NCBI GenBank assembly: GCA_037013495.1
Contig: CM072806.1
Coordinates: forward strand, 26,290,001 to 26,354,000
DNA length: 64,000 nt
From: Hippophae tibetana
Lineage: Eukaryota; Streptophyta; Magnoliopsida; Rosales; Elaeagnaceae
Direction of reading: 5' to 3'
Shown: positions 22,530 to 34,779 of the stretch, in pieces
Layout: each line of letters starts with the position of its first letter
How positions within the stretch are numbered: position 1 is the stretch's first letter
Program-made: the position numbers and the translations under genes
The notes under the pieces: model-generated
Database searches by the model: none
What the model saw: only the letters and a program-made list of their open reading frames with translations
Told to the model about the DNA's origin: nothing

Positions 22530-24378
22530 TGATGAGCGAAAACCGGCATCACCGATTCTTGCCAATACTTTGGTTTTAATATTTATAAAACTCTCGCAAG
22601 TGCACGAATCATTTCGAAGAAAATGATAAGTATACTCCCAAGGTCGATCTAAGGAAGGAATGTATGTGGTTTTTAATTTATTATTCAAACTTTTAAAAAC
22701 GAAATTAAATCCTAAACATCCTGTCACGATAGTTTGGTTTTTGTGTTCCTAATCTAATAACATAAAAATAAACATATATACAGATTAATTAAATATAATC
22801 TAATAACATAAAAATAAACATAGATACAAATTCAATAAATATTTATCTAAAAATAAATACAAATACAGATTCAATAAATATTTATGCAAATTTTATCATT
22901 TATATTAGTGGAGTATTTATGGATATAATAACTAAATTAATTATGCTTGCTCATATTATCTAGGTTATTAAAGATATAAATTGATATTTTATTGATTCTC
23001 TTTTTTTTATATAAATACCACCTTTGGTGGGGTTAGATATTCTTTGTTAACTAAACAAATCAATTAACACCTATATGTGGGGTTGATAACTAATTTGGTT
23101 AATTAAATTAATTTCTTTTTCTAAAAGATTGAAAATGAACCATTTAAATGTCACCTTTGGTGGGGTTAGACAATTTAAACATTATTCAAGGTGTCCAAAT
23201 TAAACATAAGAATTTAATTATCCGAGTACTAACTTTCAAGTTTTAAAACCACTATTGAAAACATGTTGTCAATACATTTTCACATAATAATTCTTATAAA
23301 AACTTTTGAAATAGAGTTTCACTCTAACTACCAGGCGATTGTACCAACAAATAAAAGAGCACTACTCTAAATTAGACCGGATAACTAAACCTTAAAATCT
23401 AATTTTCAGATTTAAGTTTGTAATGAAAAATAATATATTTCTCTCTAACATTCTTAATATAAAATCTTGAAAAAAATAAAATCAATTCATTTTAGAAATT
23501 TTTACCTATTTAATATTTCGCAAGCATAACAACGTTATTATTATATCATGTTTATAAACAACCAGCACAGTTAAATTTAATCACAGACAAATTAAATATA
23601 ACATATAAGAATAAAGCATAAAAATAACTGTAAAGAAAATAAAATCCTTACAGAACATCGACGCTATTCCCGTTTCTGGAAAACCTCCAAGCGGAATTTG
23701 CACTCCCATTTATTGAATCAAAAAGCTAAATTATTACAAAAACATTACAAGTTCCTCTCAAAAAGAGAAGAACTCTAAAACTAAGAGAATTGAACTAAAA
23801 ACTAAGAAAGAAACTAAGAAAAGCTTAGAAAAGCTTAGAAACTAAGAAAGAAACTAAGAAAAACTCAAAAACTAAGAAATGAGAGAAAAAAAGAAGAGAG
23901 AAGTGTGTTTTGAAGGTGTGTTTTGAAGTGAAGGGAAGGGGGGTATTTATAGGTGAGGATGGAGAGAAAAAATGAGTAAAAAAATGTAAAAAAAAATGTA
24001 AAAATGCGTATTGGAAATGCTGAGGTCATTAATGACGTCATGTGGGCGGCTGGGGCGCGCGGTTGGGCAGCTGGGCACGATTTTCTCCTTTTTGACATTT
24101 TTGACCTTTTTGACCCATTTTGTCCAATTTTTCCATGTTTGTTGACCTTTCCCCACTTATTTATTAATATATTTGTGATATATTGTTTCAAGTATTCCTC
24201 TTTGAGTCTTTACGTTGCGTTTTTAAGCCAAAATACCTGAAAAACAATAAAAAATACCCGTGATTCCGAAAAAGACAAATTTATATAAATATATGATAAA
24301 ACATATAAATATATATATTTTTAATCAATTAATGTGCATAAAATCATGGTTATTTTAGTGCTTTTTGAGCACTCATCA
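22530..24378 (-). repeat. Full-length Athila LTR of copy B (1,849 bp)
   Basis: On the - strand it begins TGATGAGTGCTC at 24378 and ends CGCTCATCA at 22530. It is about 150 bp shorter than the copy A LTR, largely because the G+C-rich block is smaller. TATA box reverse at 23944-23951; TGACGTCA at 24033-24040. The left side is followed by the primer site and leader; the right side is preceded by the polypurine tract (GGTTGGGGGTTG on the - strand). Confidence 0.88.
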
Positions 24379-26260
24379 CAACCCCCAACCAGCTTCTTGC
24401 TAGTCCCTTAGCAAGAGAAGCGATAAAAACTAAAAATTAAACTATCCTAAATCACTTTCGTGGATTGAAACGGTTGCATTTAGCCTATGCAACAAGCCTT
24501 TAAACCCCTAGGTTGCCCTAGTGGACGAGTTTGAGTCTCGTGAGGGTTTTCAGTAATGATACCCACAAACATTGAACTAAATGTAAAAATAAAAACAATC
24601 AAATCAAAAACTAAAATTACAACAAAATTAATTTAAGAATAAAAGAAAACAACATATCACAAAAATGTCTCATACTTTTTAATCTCTTTTAAGATCATAA
24701 TTAAAATCTCAAGCATAAGTTATTTTAATCTCTTTAAACAATCATGATTTTATTATAATAATTAGTTGAAAATCATTTTCATATTTCCTATCAAAAATGT
24801 ATCAATTTAATTTTACCCAATTTCAGTGTCATGAATCAGAATTCGCTTCAACTCTATTCCTCACAAGTCAATACTCTCAAAACACTGAATCCTATGGGTT
24901 CAAACACTCATACTAATTTATATGCGAAAGAGTTGATGTATAGAAATGAACTAATATGTTCGCATATGTATAAAGAATAAAGGCTCAAAGTGTTATTTTA
25001 ACATTGATCTCATGAAAGGAATCGAATGTATAAATTATAAAGATATCATATACAAAAATTATTTTCATGCATAAATCAAACTTATTAAGAAAGAATTTCA
25101 AGATATATGCTTTTTACAAATGAAGAAATTGCAATGACTTTTTGGGGAATTACTTCCTATATTTTTCTTTTGTAATTAGCCTGTACTCACAACTTTGTAG
25201 GGAATGTGGGTCATAGTATGTAGATGATACTATATATTTTTTTATCTCTCTATTTTTTTTCTGAAGATATTTTTTTTTTCAATATATGTATTTTTTTTAG
25301 AGAGTCAACCCATGTACAGATTGTACATTTTTTTGGATTTTGATGAGTGGTTAATTTTGTGGCTTTTCTGTTTGATCTTGGTTTAGGTAACCCCAGATAT
25401 GTCTTTTTTTTTTAGCAGTCATGCATAAATGAGATATAAGCTTATACTATCAATTTCTACTCAAATCATTTAATCTAAGCAAAAATAATAATCAAAAATA
25501 TATGATACTCTATTAAGATGAGAAAAAATTCATACATTCAATGCTAATACCTATAGAGATCATCTAAACTTTTTGAATAAATAAGAAATTTGTTTGGAGT
25601 AGAAAAAATATATATTTCACTCTGAATAAAAGAAATTAGGCTCAAATTATATCTCACAAGGGTAGTCTCCACTAAAAAAAATTCATAAACACCGATTTTG
25701 GGTTTAATATAATCTCCACATTTTATCAAGAAATACTAGTTATGACAAAAACTAACTAATTATCAAAAATAATTACAAAATATTTCATGATATGTTTTCA
25801 AAAATTAATCTAACAGTACCAAAGACTTAACTATTTACTTAAATTTGACTTAAAGAAATGATAAATTTTTGTGAATTTTTTTTTTTATTAAGCATGGTAA
25901 CTTTTCACCACTCCCAACCTAAAACTTACATTGTCCCCAATGTAACAACTGCAAATTAAAGATAAAGAGAAAAAAGGAGAAAGATTACCTATTTCTTGAG
26001 AATGTGTAAGTACTAATGAAGAAATGCAGGTGCATCCATCATATTCATCATGAAAGTGTATACAGACAGATCGTTGTGAACTTCTAACATCTCAACAAAT
26101 ATTTTTAGTTTTTTTTTTAAATTTAATAATTATTCACATATAATTAAACTAAAATAAACAATAAAATTAAGTAAATAAAACAAATAAAAAAATTACCAAA
26201 AATGATGGGTTGCCTCCCATCCAGCGCTTAGTTTAATGTCTTAGCAAGACGTATCTTTTT
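24379..26260 (-). other. 3' non-coding region of Athila copy B
   Basis: No convincing ORF. Near its pol-proximal end it has a perfect 6-bp inverted repeat ACATTG-TCCC-CAATGT (25928-25943). Just after the integrase end it carries a GGATGGGAGGCAACCCATC-type motif (reverse, about 26203-26222). Both are known from Athila-type elements between pol and the 3' LTR. Confidence 0.65.
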
Positions 26261-26264
26261 GGTG

Positions 26265-27390
26265 CTAAGGGTTACTCAGCCAAATGCAATCCATTTCAGC
26301 AATGTTGTTTGGTTCTTCTAAATAAGGCTTGACACGATGGCCATTGACTTTGAACGTTTTTTGTGTCTTGGAGTCCAATAGTTCTACTACTCTATATTCA
26401 AATACCTGAACTATTTTGAATGGTCCATCCCATCTTGATCTCAGCTTTCCTGTAAACAATCTCAAACGAGAGTTAAATAAAAGAACTTTCATTCCAGGGT
26501 GAAGCGTCTTAGGAACTAGCCTCTTGTCATGATAGCGCTTAGTACGCTCCTTGTATAATTTGGCATTCTCATAGGCTTCATTCCTAATTTCTTCCAACTC
26601 ATGAAGCTAGAGTAATCGTTTTTCACCTGCTTTATCTAAATCCATGTTTAACTCTTTAATTGCCCAGTAAGCCTTGTGTTCAAGTTCAACTGGCAGGTGG
26701 CACGCTTTCCCAAAGATTAACCGGTAAGGGCTCATCCCAATAGGTGTTTTGTAAGCGGTGCGGTATGCCCATAAGGCATCATTTAACTTAAATGCCCAAT
26801 CCTTCCTTGAAGGACGCACAGTGCGTTCCAATATTCCCTTAATTTGCCTATTACTTACTTCCACTAAACCGGAAGTTTGAGGATGATATGGAGTAGCTAC
26901 TTTATGTGTGATGTTGTACTTGTTTAGTACTCCATCAAAGAGTTTGTTACAAAAATGGCTACCTCCATCACTTATTATAGCTCTAGGCGTTCCGAACCTG
27001 CTGAATATTAAATCTTTCAAGAATTTCACAACAACATTAGCATCATTGGTTTTGGTGGGGATAGCTTCTACTCACTTGGATACATAATCCACAGCAACCA
27101 AAATGTATTGAAAACCATTAGATGGGGGAAAAGGACCCATAAAGTCAATCCCCCATACATCAAAGAGTTCAACAACTAAATTAGATGTCAAAGGCATTTC
27201 ATCTCTTTTGCTTATGTTTCCTGTTCTTTGACATCTATCACATTGTGCACAAAACATATGAGCATCTTTAAAAAGAGTGGGCCAAAAGAATCCAGACTGT
27301 AATACCTTACGGGCTGTCTTTTCACCTCCAAAATGACCCCCACAATGAAGTTCATGACAAAAAGTTAGAATGCTCTTATGTTCTTCTTCA
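26265..27390 (-). pseudogene. int: Athila integrase, copy B
   Basis: Same order as copy A: an HHCC zinc-binding part (about 27240-27370), catalytic core with [20 protein letters not shown] and [14 protein letters not shown], and C-terminal region ending KPYLEEPNNIAEMDCIWLSN. The C-terminal end is longer than what is recognisable in copy A. A few breaks overall. Confidence 0.85.
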
Positions 27391-27401
27391 GGTACACATC
27401 T

Positions 27402-28980
27402 TTAGATGACTTGATCTTGACCAATCTTGTATAAATAAGGGTCATCCCAGAAATAGTCCTTAATAGTTTTAAAAAACCTTTTCTTGTCCTGATATGAAGT
27501 GTTAGGTCGCAAAACACCAGTGGCAAGATAGTTTACAATATCAGCATACCATGGGTTCAGACCTATGAAAAATAACTGTTCATCAGGAAAGGTTTCAACT
27601 ATATCTTCATTACTCTCATCTTTAAGAGAATTGAAGTCAGAAATCAACCTAGACAAATGGTCAGCTACTAAGTTTTCAGTGCCTTTCTTATCCTTGATTT
27701 CTAGGTCAAATTCTTGTAAGAGTAAGACCCACCTGATTAATCTTGGCTTGGCATTTGGTTTACTTAATAGGTATCTTAAAGCAGCATGATCAGAATGCAC
27801 AATCACTTTAGATCCTACTAAATAATACCAAAATTTGTCTAAAGAGAATACTATAGCCAAGAATTCCTTTTCAGTGGTGGTATAATTCATTTGGGCATCA
27901 TTGAGTGTTTTGCTAGCATAGTAGATGACATGCAAACGCTTATCCACTCTTTGTCCCAGGACTGCTTCTATTGCATAATCAGAAGCGTCACACATTATTT
28001 CAAAAGGTAAAGACCAGTTTGGTGCCATAATAACAGGGGTAGATGTTTGTTTATCTTTCAAGGTATTAAAGGAAGTAAGGCAGTCATTGTTGAAATCAAA
28101 ATCAGCATCTTTGGATAGCAAGTTACATAAGGGACGACTTATTTTAGAGAAATCTTTAATAAATCGGCTGTAAAATCCTGCATGTCCCAAGAAGTTTCTT
28201 ATCCCCTTCACAGATGTAGGGGGAGGTAGTTTGGATATCAATTCAACTTTTGCCTTATCAACTTCAATACCTTTGTTTGAAATTATATGTCCTAAAACTA
28301 TCCCTTGATGAACCATAAAATGACTTTTCTCCCAACTAAGGGTGAGATTGCATTCAATGCATCTTTCTAAAACCAAAGTCAATTTATGTAAGCAATCATC
28401 AAATGAGTTCCCAAAGACAGAGAAATCGTCCATGAAAATCTCAATGAATTTTTCCACCATGTCCGAGAAAATAGATATCATGCATCTCTGGAAAGTGGCA
28501 GGGGCATTGCATGACCCAAATGGCATTCTACGAAAAGAAAATGTCCCAAAAGGACATGTAAATGTGGTCTTTTCCTGATCTTCTGGTGCTATGGGTACTT
28601 GATAATATCCAGACAATCCATCCAAAAAAATAGTAAAATTCGTGCCCAGCTAATCTTTCCAACATTTGATCAATGAATGGAAGAGGAAAGTGATCCTTTT
28701 TCGTATATAAATTTAGTTTCCTAAAATCTATACACATTCTCCATCCAGTGATTATTCTAGTGGGCACTAATTCACTTTTGTCATTTTTAACAACTGTTAT
28801 CCCAGATTTCTTTGGTACCACATGCACTGGACTAACCCACTTACTATCCGCAATAGGATAGATAATCCCTTCTTCTAATAATTTAAGAATTTCTTTTTTA
28901 ACTACCTCTTGCATGTTTGGGTTTAGTCTTCTTTGGGCCTCTCGTACAGGTTTAGCACCATCCTTTTCTTGTGGTTTGGT
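27402..28980 (-). pseudogene. pol: Athila reverse transcriptase and RNase H, copy B
   Basis: Carries the same RT motifs as copy A ([25 protein letters not shown]) and RNase H motifs ([34 protein letters not shown]). By eye the 400-residue stretch differs from copy A at only a few residues, so both copies are of similar, recent age or have been homogenised. Confidence 0.85.
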
Positions 28981-30200
28981 CAAGGTTGAAGAAATTATCA
29001 CTGGATAAGTTTCTCCTTCTCCCAAAAACACATATTTTAAGTGCTCAGGTAAGTCTTTGAGTTCAAGTTCAAGTGGATTGGCCTCTTTACTAGATGAAGA
29101 ACTGGGTAGATTTAAAAGTGTACTAGATTTTGTCATCACTTCATCATTGTCTAGTTGTTTAAGGTACCCATTAATTTCCTCATCTAAATCTTCTTCGACC
29201 TTTTCAAGTGTAAGAACGGTTTCAAGCTTGTCTTCTATTCTGGTTTGTAAAAAGGTGCTTTGGACAAGATTATCCAAAGGATCAACATCGAATATTTCAT
29301 CGATGGCAGAAATAGAAGGAAAAGGTGAAGAATCAAAAACTTTAAAATGAACAGTCTCTCCTAAGACTGTCATTGTCAAATTTCCATCTTGGACATCAAT
29401 AATAGTTTTAGTAGTTGCCATAAATGGTCTACCAAGCAATATTGTGTGCTCTCTGTCCAATGCTAGATTTTCTTGCATATCCAGAACCACAAAGTCAACT
29501 GGTATTATCAGTTTGTCTACCTGTACCAAAACATCCTCAACTATTCCCTCTGGATATTTAAGAGATCTATCTGCAAGTTGAAGGGACATAGTTGTGGGTT
29601 TTAAATCCCCTAGATTGAGCTGTACGAATATAGAGTAGGGCATCAAATTTATACTAGCACCTAAATCAAGCATTGCTTTAGCAACCTTCCTATCCCCCAT
29701 AGTTATGTTTATAATAAAACTTCCAGGGTCTTTCAACTTAGGGGGTAGTTTGTGCTGAAGTACAGCGCTAGAAATTTTTGATACTACTACTCGTTCATTC
29801 AGTTCATACCTCCTTTTCTTAGTGTTCAACTCTTTGAAAAACTTGGCATATGAGGGCACATTCATGATCACTTCTAATAATGGTAAATTGATATTTACTT
29901 TAGAGAGCATATTAAAAAGATCATAGAATTGCTTATCTTGTTTGGATTCTTTTAACCGGTGGGGAAAAGGTACTTGCATCTGGTGTGGTTCTGTTGTCTT
30001 TTGAATTTTTGGGGTGCCAGATGACCCCCCAATGAGTTTTTCAGAAGGCTTGTTAAGTTTAACACTTGTTTCTCCTTTTTGCGAGATTAGAATATCGCCT
30101 TCTTTGTTACCTGAACTACAAGGTAGATTGTTAGAGATTTCAGGTAAACTGGTATTGGCTACCTTACCACTTCGAAGGGTTCTTACATCCTTTGCTTGTT
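28980..30200 (-). pseudogene. pro: Athila protease and linker region, copy B
   Basis: Aspartic protease with LDLGASINLMPYSIF and LLGRPFMATTKTIIDV. Upstream lies the linker also seen in copy A (QVPFPHRLKESKQDKQFYDL). By eye about eight of some 350 residues differ from copy A. Immediately to its right the sequence becomes LTR-like (30211-30559). Confidence 0.8.
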
Positions 30201-30210
30201 CTGGTTGACT

Positions 30211-30559
30211 AGGGCGCGGGGCGCGCGCGGGCTGGGGCGCTTGGCTGGGCAGCTAGGCGCGATTTTCTCCTTTTTGACATTTTTGACCTTTTTGACCCAT
30301 TTTGTCCAATTTTTCCATGTTTGTTGACCTTTCCCCACTTATTTATTAATATATTTGTGATATATTGCTTCAAGTATTCCTCTTTGAGTCTTTACGTTGC
30401 ATTTTAAAGCCAAAATACCTGAAAAACAATAAAAATACTCGTGATTCCGAAAAAGACAAATTTATATAAATATATGATAAAACATATAAATATATATATA
30501 TTTAATCAATTAATGTGCATAAAATCATGGTTATTTTAGTGCTTTTTGAGCACTCATCA
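30211..30559 (-). repeat. LTR start of Athila copy B, outer right edge of the cluster
   Basis: Reverse complement of the first 350 bp of the Athila LTR, ending GAGCACTCATCA at 30559. It is followed directly by the target duplication ATAAA (30560-30564). It includes part of the G+C-rich block (GGGCGCGGGGCGCGCGCGGG) and the GTCAAAAA repeats. Confidence 0.85.
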
Positions 30560-30649
30560 ATAAACCCTAAAGAAATCACTCAATAACAAATGTTGCTGGT
30601 TGGTTTCAATGAAAGTGTAATAATGTTGGCATGAACCATATGCTTACCA

Positions 30650-32400
30650 ATGTCAGTAGAATGTGCTATAATTTTGACAACCTTTATCGTTCTAAATACT
30701 CCAACATCTTATAATGCTATTTTGGGTTGCCCGTGGATACACAAAATGAAAGTGGTGCCTTCAACAAATCACCAATTGATTGAATACCTTACTGCTAATG
30801 GGATCCAAAAAATTAAGAAGGGGAAAGATAGGGCACAGAGTTGTTATAACATTGCTATGAAAAACATGCTACCCCAAACCTCGAAATAGAAATTAAAGAG
30901 TAAAGGCCATCCCAACAAATTTAAGAAACTACATACAGATGAACATACTACGATAGAAGTACATAGTGACTATGATATGATCCTTATAGGAGACACAGAG
31001 AGCAATCCATATGTTAAAATCAATTATGCACTACCTTCTTCATTTAAAGTTACCCTTGTCGATTTTTTGAAAAATAACATGGATTTATTTGCTTGGAAAC
31101 CTGAGGACATGCCAGGTATAGATACATATATAATCTCTCATAAGTTATGCTTAGATCATACCAAAAAGTTAGTTCAATAAAAAAAGAGGAAATTTACTAG
31201 AGATAAGAAGGAAATTATCAAAAAGAAGATCGAGTCCTTGAAAAATTTGGGTTAGGTTCGTGAGGTCAAGTATCCAACCTGGCTATCAAATGTGGTGTTA
31301 GTAAATAAAGCAGGAGGTGAGCACATAATGTGTATGGACTTCATAGATTTGAATACAACAACACCAAAAAATTGCTTTCCTTTGCCGAATATTGACCAAT
31401 TGGTAGATGCCACGACTGGATTTGAATCAATGAGTTTTATGGACGCTTATTCAGGTTACCACCAAATCCAAATGCATCCTAGAGATGAGGAAAAAATGGC
31501 ATTTATCACGAAAGAAGGGACGTTTTGCTACACAAAGATGGCATTCGGTTTGAAAAATGCCGGTGCTACTTATCAAATGATGATGACTAATATGTTTCCA
31601 AACCAAATAGAACGAAACATGAAGGTATATATCGATGACATGATGATCAAAAATAAATGCACTAAATACCATATTAATGACCTTAAATAAGTATTCACCA
31701 TAATTCAAAATTATAAAATGCACCTCAACCCAAAAAAATGTGTGTTTGGCGTGGCCTCAAGGAAGTTTTTGGGGTACCTAGTCACCTCAAGAGGTATGGA
31801 AGTCAATCCAAATAAAATTTTAGCCTTATTCAACATGAAATCCCCCTATTGCCTCCAAGAAATCCAACAATTGAACGAGCGTACTGCAGCATTAAGTCGC
31901 TTCATTTCTAAATGCACTAAAAAATGCCTACCATTCTTTTGGCTGCTAAAAAAGAACACAAAATACCTTTGAGATAATGAGTGTGAACAAGATTTCTAGT
32001 CCATTAAAGATTACTTGGGAAGAACACCTCTTTTAGTCAGTCCCATGGTGGGGGAAGACTTATATATGTACATGTCCTTCATGGACAAGGTTGTTAGTGT
32101 CGTATTGGTGGTCGACCATGAGGGAACACAATACCTCATGTACTACGTGAGTCATTCATTGATAGGAGCACAACAAAGATATCCTCCTTTAGACAAGGCA
32201 TCATTTACTATAAGAATGACGGCACGGAAACTCAAACATTACTTTCGTGCACACAAGGTAATGGTCATTACCTCATACCCCTTGAAAAACATTTTGGGCA
32301 AACCTAATCTATCCGACCATCTCTCCCAAATAGATATTAAACTAAGCCAATTTCAAATACATTATAAACCTTTGGCCACAATCAAGGGATAAGCCTTAGT
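30650..32400 (+). pseudogene. pol: Tat-type protease end, reverse transcriptase and first RNase H
   Basis: Protease C-terminal end with NAILGCPWIHKMKVVPS. RT motifs: CMDFIDLN, FMDAYSGYHQIQMHP, FCYTKMAFGLKNAGATYQ and the centre VYIDDMMIK. The connection region has NPKKCVFGVASRKFLGYLV. RNase H with ASFTIRMTARKLKHYF, SYPLKNILGKP-type motifs follows. The sequence differs greatly from the Athila pol inside the insertion, which confirms two unrelated elements. Many breaks. Confidence 0.8.
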
Positions 32401-32499
32401 AGATTTTATCGTGGAATGACACACAAGAATACCCAAGAATGTACTTTAATATGTGCGATAGGGTCAACTTCCATAGGAGAAACACATTTCCTTAAAGCG

Positions 32500-32830
32500 A
32501 AGTTTTGGAAGGTATATGTATATTCACCCTAATGGGAGCCTTAATAGAACAATGCCTTCAAATCACCTTCCAAGCGACCAATAATGTCGCAAACTACAAA
32601 GCCCTACTTTTGGCGTTGCAACAATTGATATCCCTTGGAGCTAAGAAGGTCTTAATTCATAGTGATTCGCAACCCAGTCAACAATGATTTAGAAGCTAAG
32701 GAAGAGAGAATGAAACTCTATGTACAAGAGGTGAAGAAAGCAAAATCTATGTTTGAAACTTTTCAGATCAAGCAGATACCACGGGGAAAAAACGCCCATG
32801 CTAATTCCTTGGCCATGTTGGCATCTATAG
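32500..32830 (+). pseudogene. Second (archaeal-type) RNase H domain of the Tat element
   Basis: ITFQATNNVANYKALLLAL, LISLGAKKVLIHSDSQ and IKQIPRGKNAHANSLAML match the additional archaeal-type RNase H that lies between the normal RNase H and integrase in plant Tat-lineage elements. This dual arrangement is diagnostic for the lineage (known family feature). Broken. Confidence 0.8.
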
Positions 32831-33079
32831 TAAACTCAGGTTCAAAGAGAGTCATCCTAGTATATTTCTTATCAAGACCTAGTGTTAGCGCAAGTGAAAT
32901 AAAATATCAAACTTAAACGAAGGTCATATGCATGATTCATGATTCTTGGTTGAAGCCATATACACAATACCTTATCAACGATACTCTCCCAAAAGACAAA
33001 CACTTAGCATGTAAACTCATAAAAAAGTAGGAAACTATGCCCTCATTTAGGGAGTTTTATATAAGGAGAATTATGATGG

Positions 33080-34170
33080 CTTATGGTTAAAATGCCTACC
33101 TACGGCTGAGGCTCAGATGGTCTTAAGTGACTTACATGACGGCCAATGTGGAGCTCATTCTGGAGGAAGAATACTTTCTCAAAGGATTATCCGACAAGGT
33201 TACTACTAGCCTACGCTTCTTAAAGATTGCATCTCTTATGTCAAAAGTTGTGATAAGTCTCAACAGTATGCCAATGTGCCACACCGACCAGGTGTTGATC
33301 TAAGATCTATTATTAGCCCCTAGCCATTTTAGAAATGGGGTTGGATATCGTGGGACAATTACCTATTGCTTCAGATGAAAGAAAGTTCCTCATCATGGCA
33401 ACTGATTATCTTACTAAATGGATAGAGGCAGATCCTTTAGCTCGAATCCAAGAATTGGATGTGGAGAAATTCATATGGCACAACATTATATGCAGTTATG
33501 GCCTACCTCGTGAACTAGTTACCAATAACGGTAGAAAATTCACTGGACAAAAAATAATATCTTTTTGCGATAAGAAGGGTATCAAATTATCTCACTCCAC
33601 CCCTTACTGACCCCAAGAAAATGGTCAAGCTGAGTCATCTAATAAGACCCTCATTAATATACTACAAAAACATTTAGAGGGGCCTAAGGGAAAATAGGTT
33701 GATATGTTACCTGGTGCTCTTTGGGCCGCATGAACTACTCCTAGAACGTCAACATGAGAAACTCCTTTCTCCCTCGTTTACGGAACTGAAGTAGTCATAC
33801 CTCTTGAAATACAAGAACCCACATTCCGATCTAATATCACCCATGACGATAATGACCACCTAAGAAGGGAAGACTTGTTATTAGCTGGAGAAAAATGAGA
33901 AGAGGCTTTAATAAGACTCGAATCACAAAATAGAACACTCTAAAAGATATATAACAATTTTTTTACACACAAGAGCTTCGGTATTGGAGAATGGGTTCTA
34001 CGAAGAGCATTGGGCAACAAAGTTGAAACTAACGTAGGAAAATTTGCTGCAACATGGGAAGGTCCATATCAAATATATTACATCATACCAACAGACTCTT
34101 ACTTGATAGAACGTGATGGTATAAAGGAGGCCCTAAGTGGAGAATTCCTCAAAAAATATTACATGTAAAT
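33080..34170 (+). pseudogene. int: Tat-type integrase
   Basis: Zinc-binding part with DLHDGQCGAHSGGR and SCDKSQQY; catalytic core with GLDIVGQLP, DYLTKWIEADPL, LVTNNGRKF and ENGQAESSNKTL; C-terminal part with WEGPYQIYYI-type residues near 34055-34085. No chromodomain. Several breaks. Confidence 0.8.
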
Positions 34171-34271
34171 ACTTTGTACATAGTGAGTACTTATATATGA
34201 GAGGTACAATTATCTTTTGATCAATTATCGATGGAAAGGTTTAATGAACTGCCAACCTAGAAGTAGTCCAA

Positions 34272-34672
34272 TGACCTTTTCACTGGGGATGTGGGACTTA
34301 TCACGTGCCTCATGATTGGAGGTGGAGTATCTCGATCCCCCACTTGAGATGAAAAATTTATGAAATATACTCAAAAGGAGTACAAGCATGCCACGAGTAT
34401 CTTATTTCATGCCCCTAAGTTGGAAAGAGTCATTTGACCTTCTCACTTGGGATGTCGGATTTATCTCATGCCTCATGATTGGAGGTGGAATCTCTTAACC
34501 CCCTACTTTCGATGCGAAATATGCTCAAAAGAGTGCAAGCATGCCTTGGGTATCTTATTTAATACCCCCAAGTTGGAAAGATTCATTTGACCTTCTCACT
34601 TGAGATGCAAGATATGACCCATGCCTCATGATTGGAGGTGGAGTCCCCTGACCCCCACTCGACATGTCAGTT
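34272..34672 (+). repeat. Tandem repeat of about 155-163 bp, two and a half units
   Basis: Units start at TGACCTT(T/C)TCACT near 34272, 34435 and 34588. Each holds TGCCTCATGATTGGAGGTGG, and the first two also hold AGCATGCC(A/T) and CCCC(T/C)AAGTTGGAAAGA. Such arrays are common between pol and the 3' LTR of Tat/Ogre elements. No ORF runs through them. Confidence 0.8.
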
Positions 34673-34779
34673 ACTATTTCATTATTCATTATGGATAAAA
34701 AATGATGACATGAATAAGAGTAGATTTAATGATTACCAAATCAATCATGCCATCTGATATTACAAATTATTATGAACAT

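Larger units (their letters stand above)
21671..30559 (-). mobile_element. Athila-type Ty3/gypsy element, copy B, reverse orientation
   Basis: Parts from right to left: an LTR start (30211-30559), protease region (about 29300-30200), RT and RNase H (27402-28900), integrase (26265-27390), 3' non-coding region (24379-26260), a full-length LTR (22530-24378), primer site (22506-22523), and leader with the beginning of a gag (21671-22505). The full LTR therefore has element interior on both sides, as in a recombined tandem pair. The element is broken, with several breaks. Its right end, with ATAAA at 30560, forms the outer right edge of the whole insertion. Confidence 0.8.
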
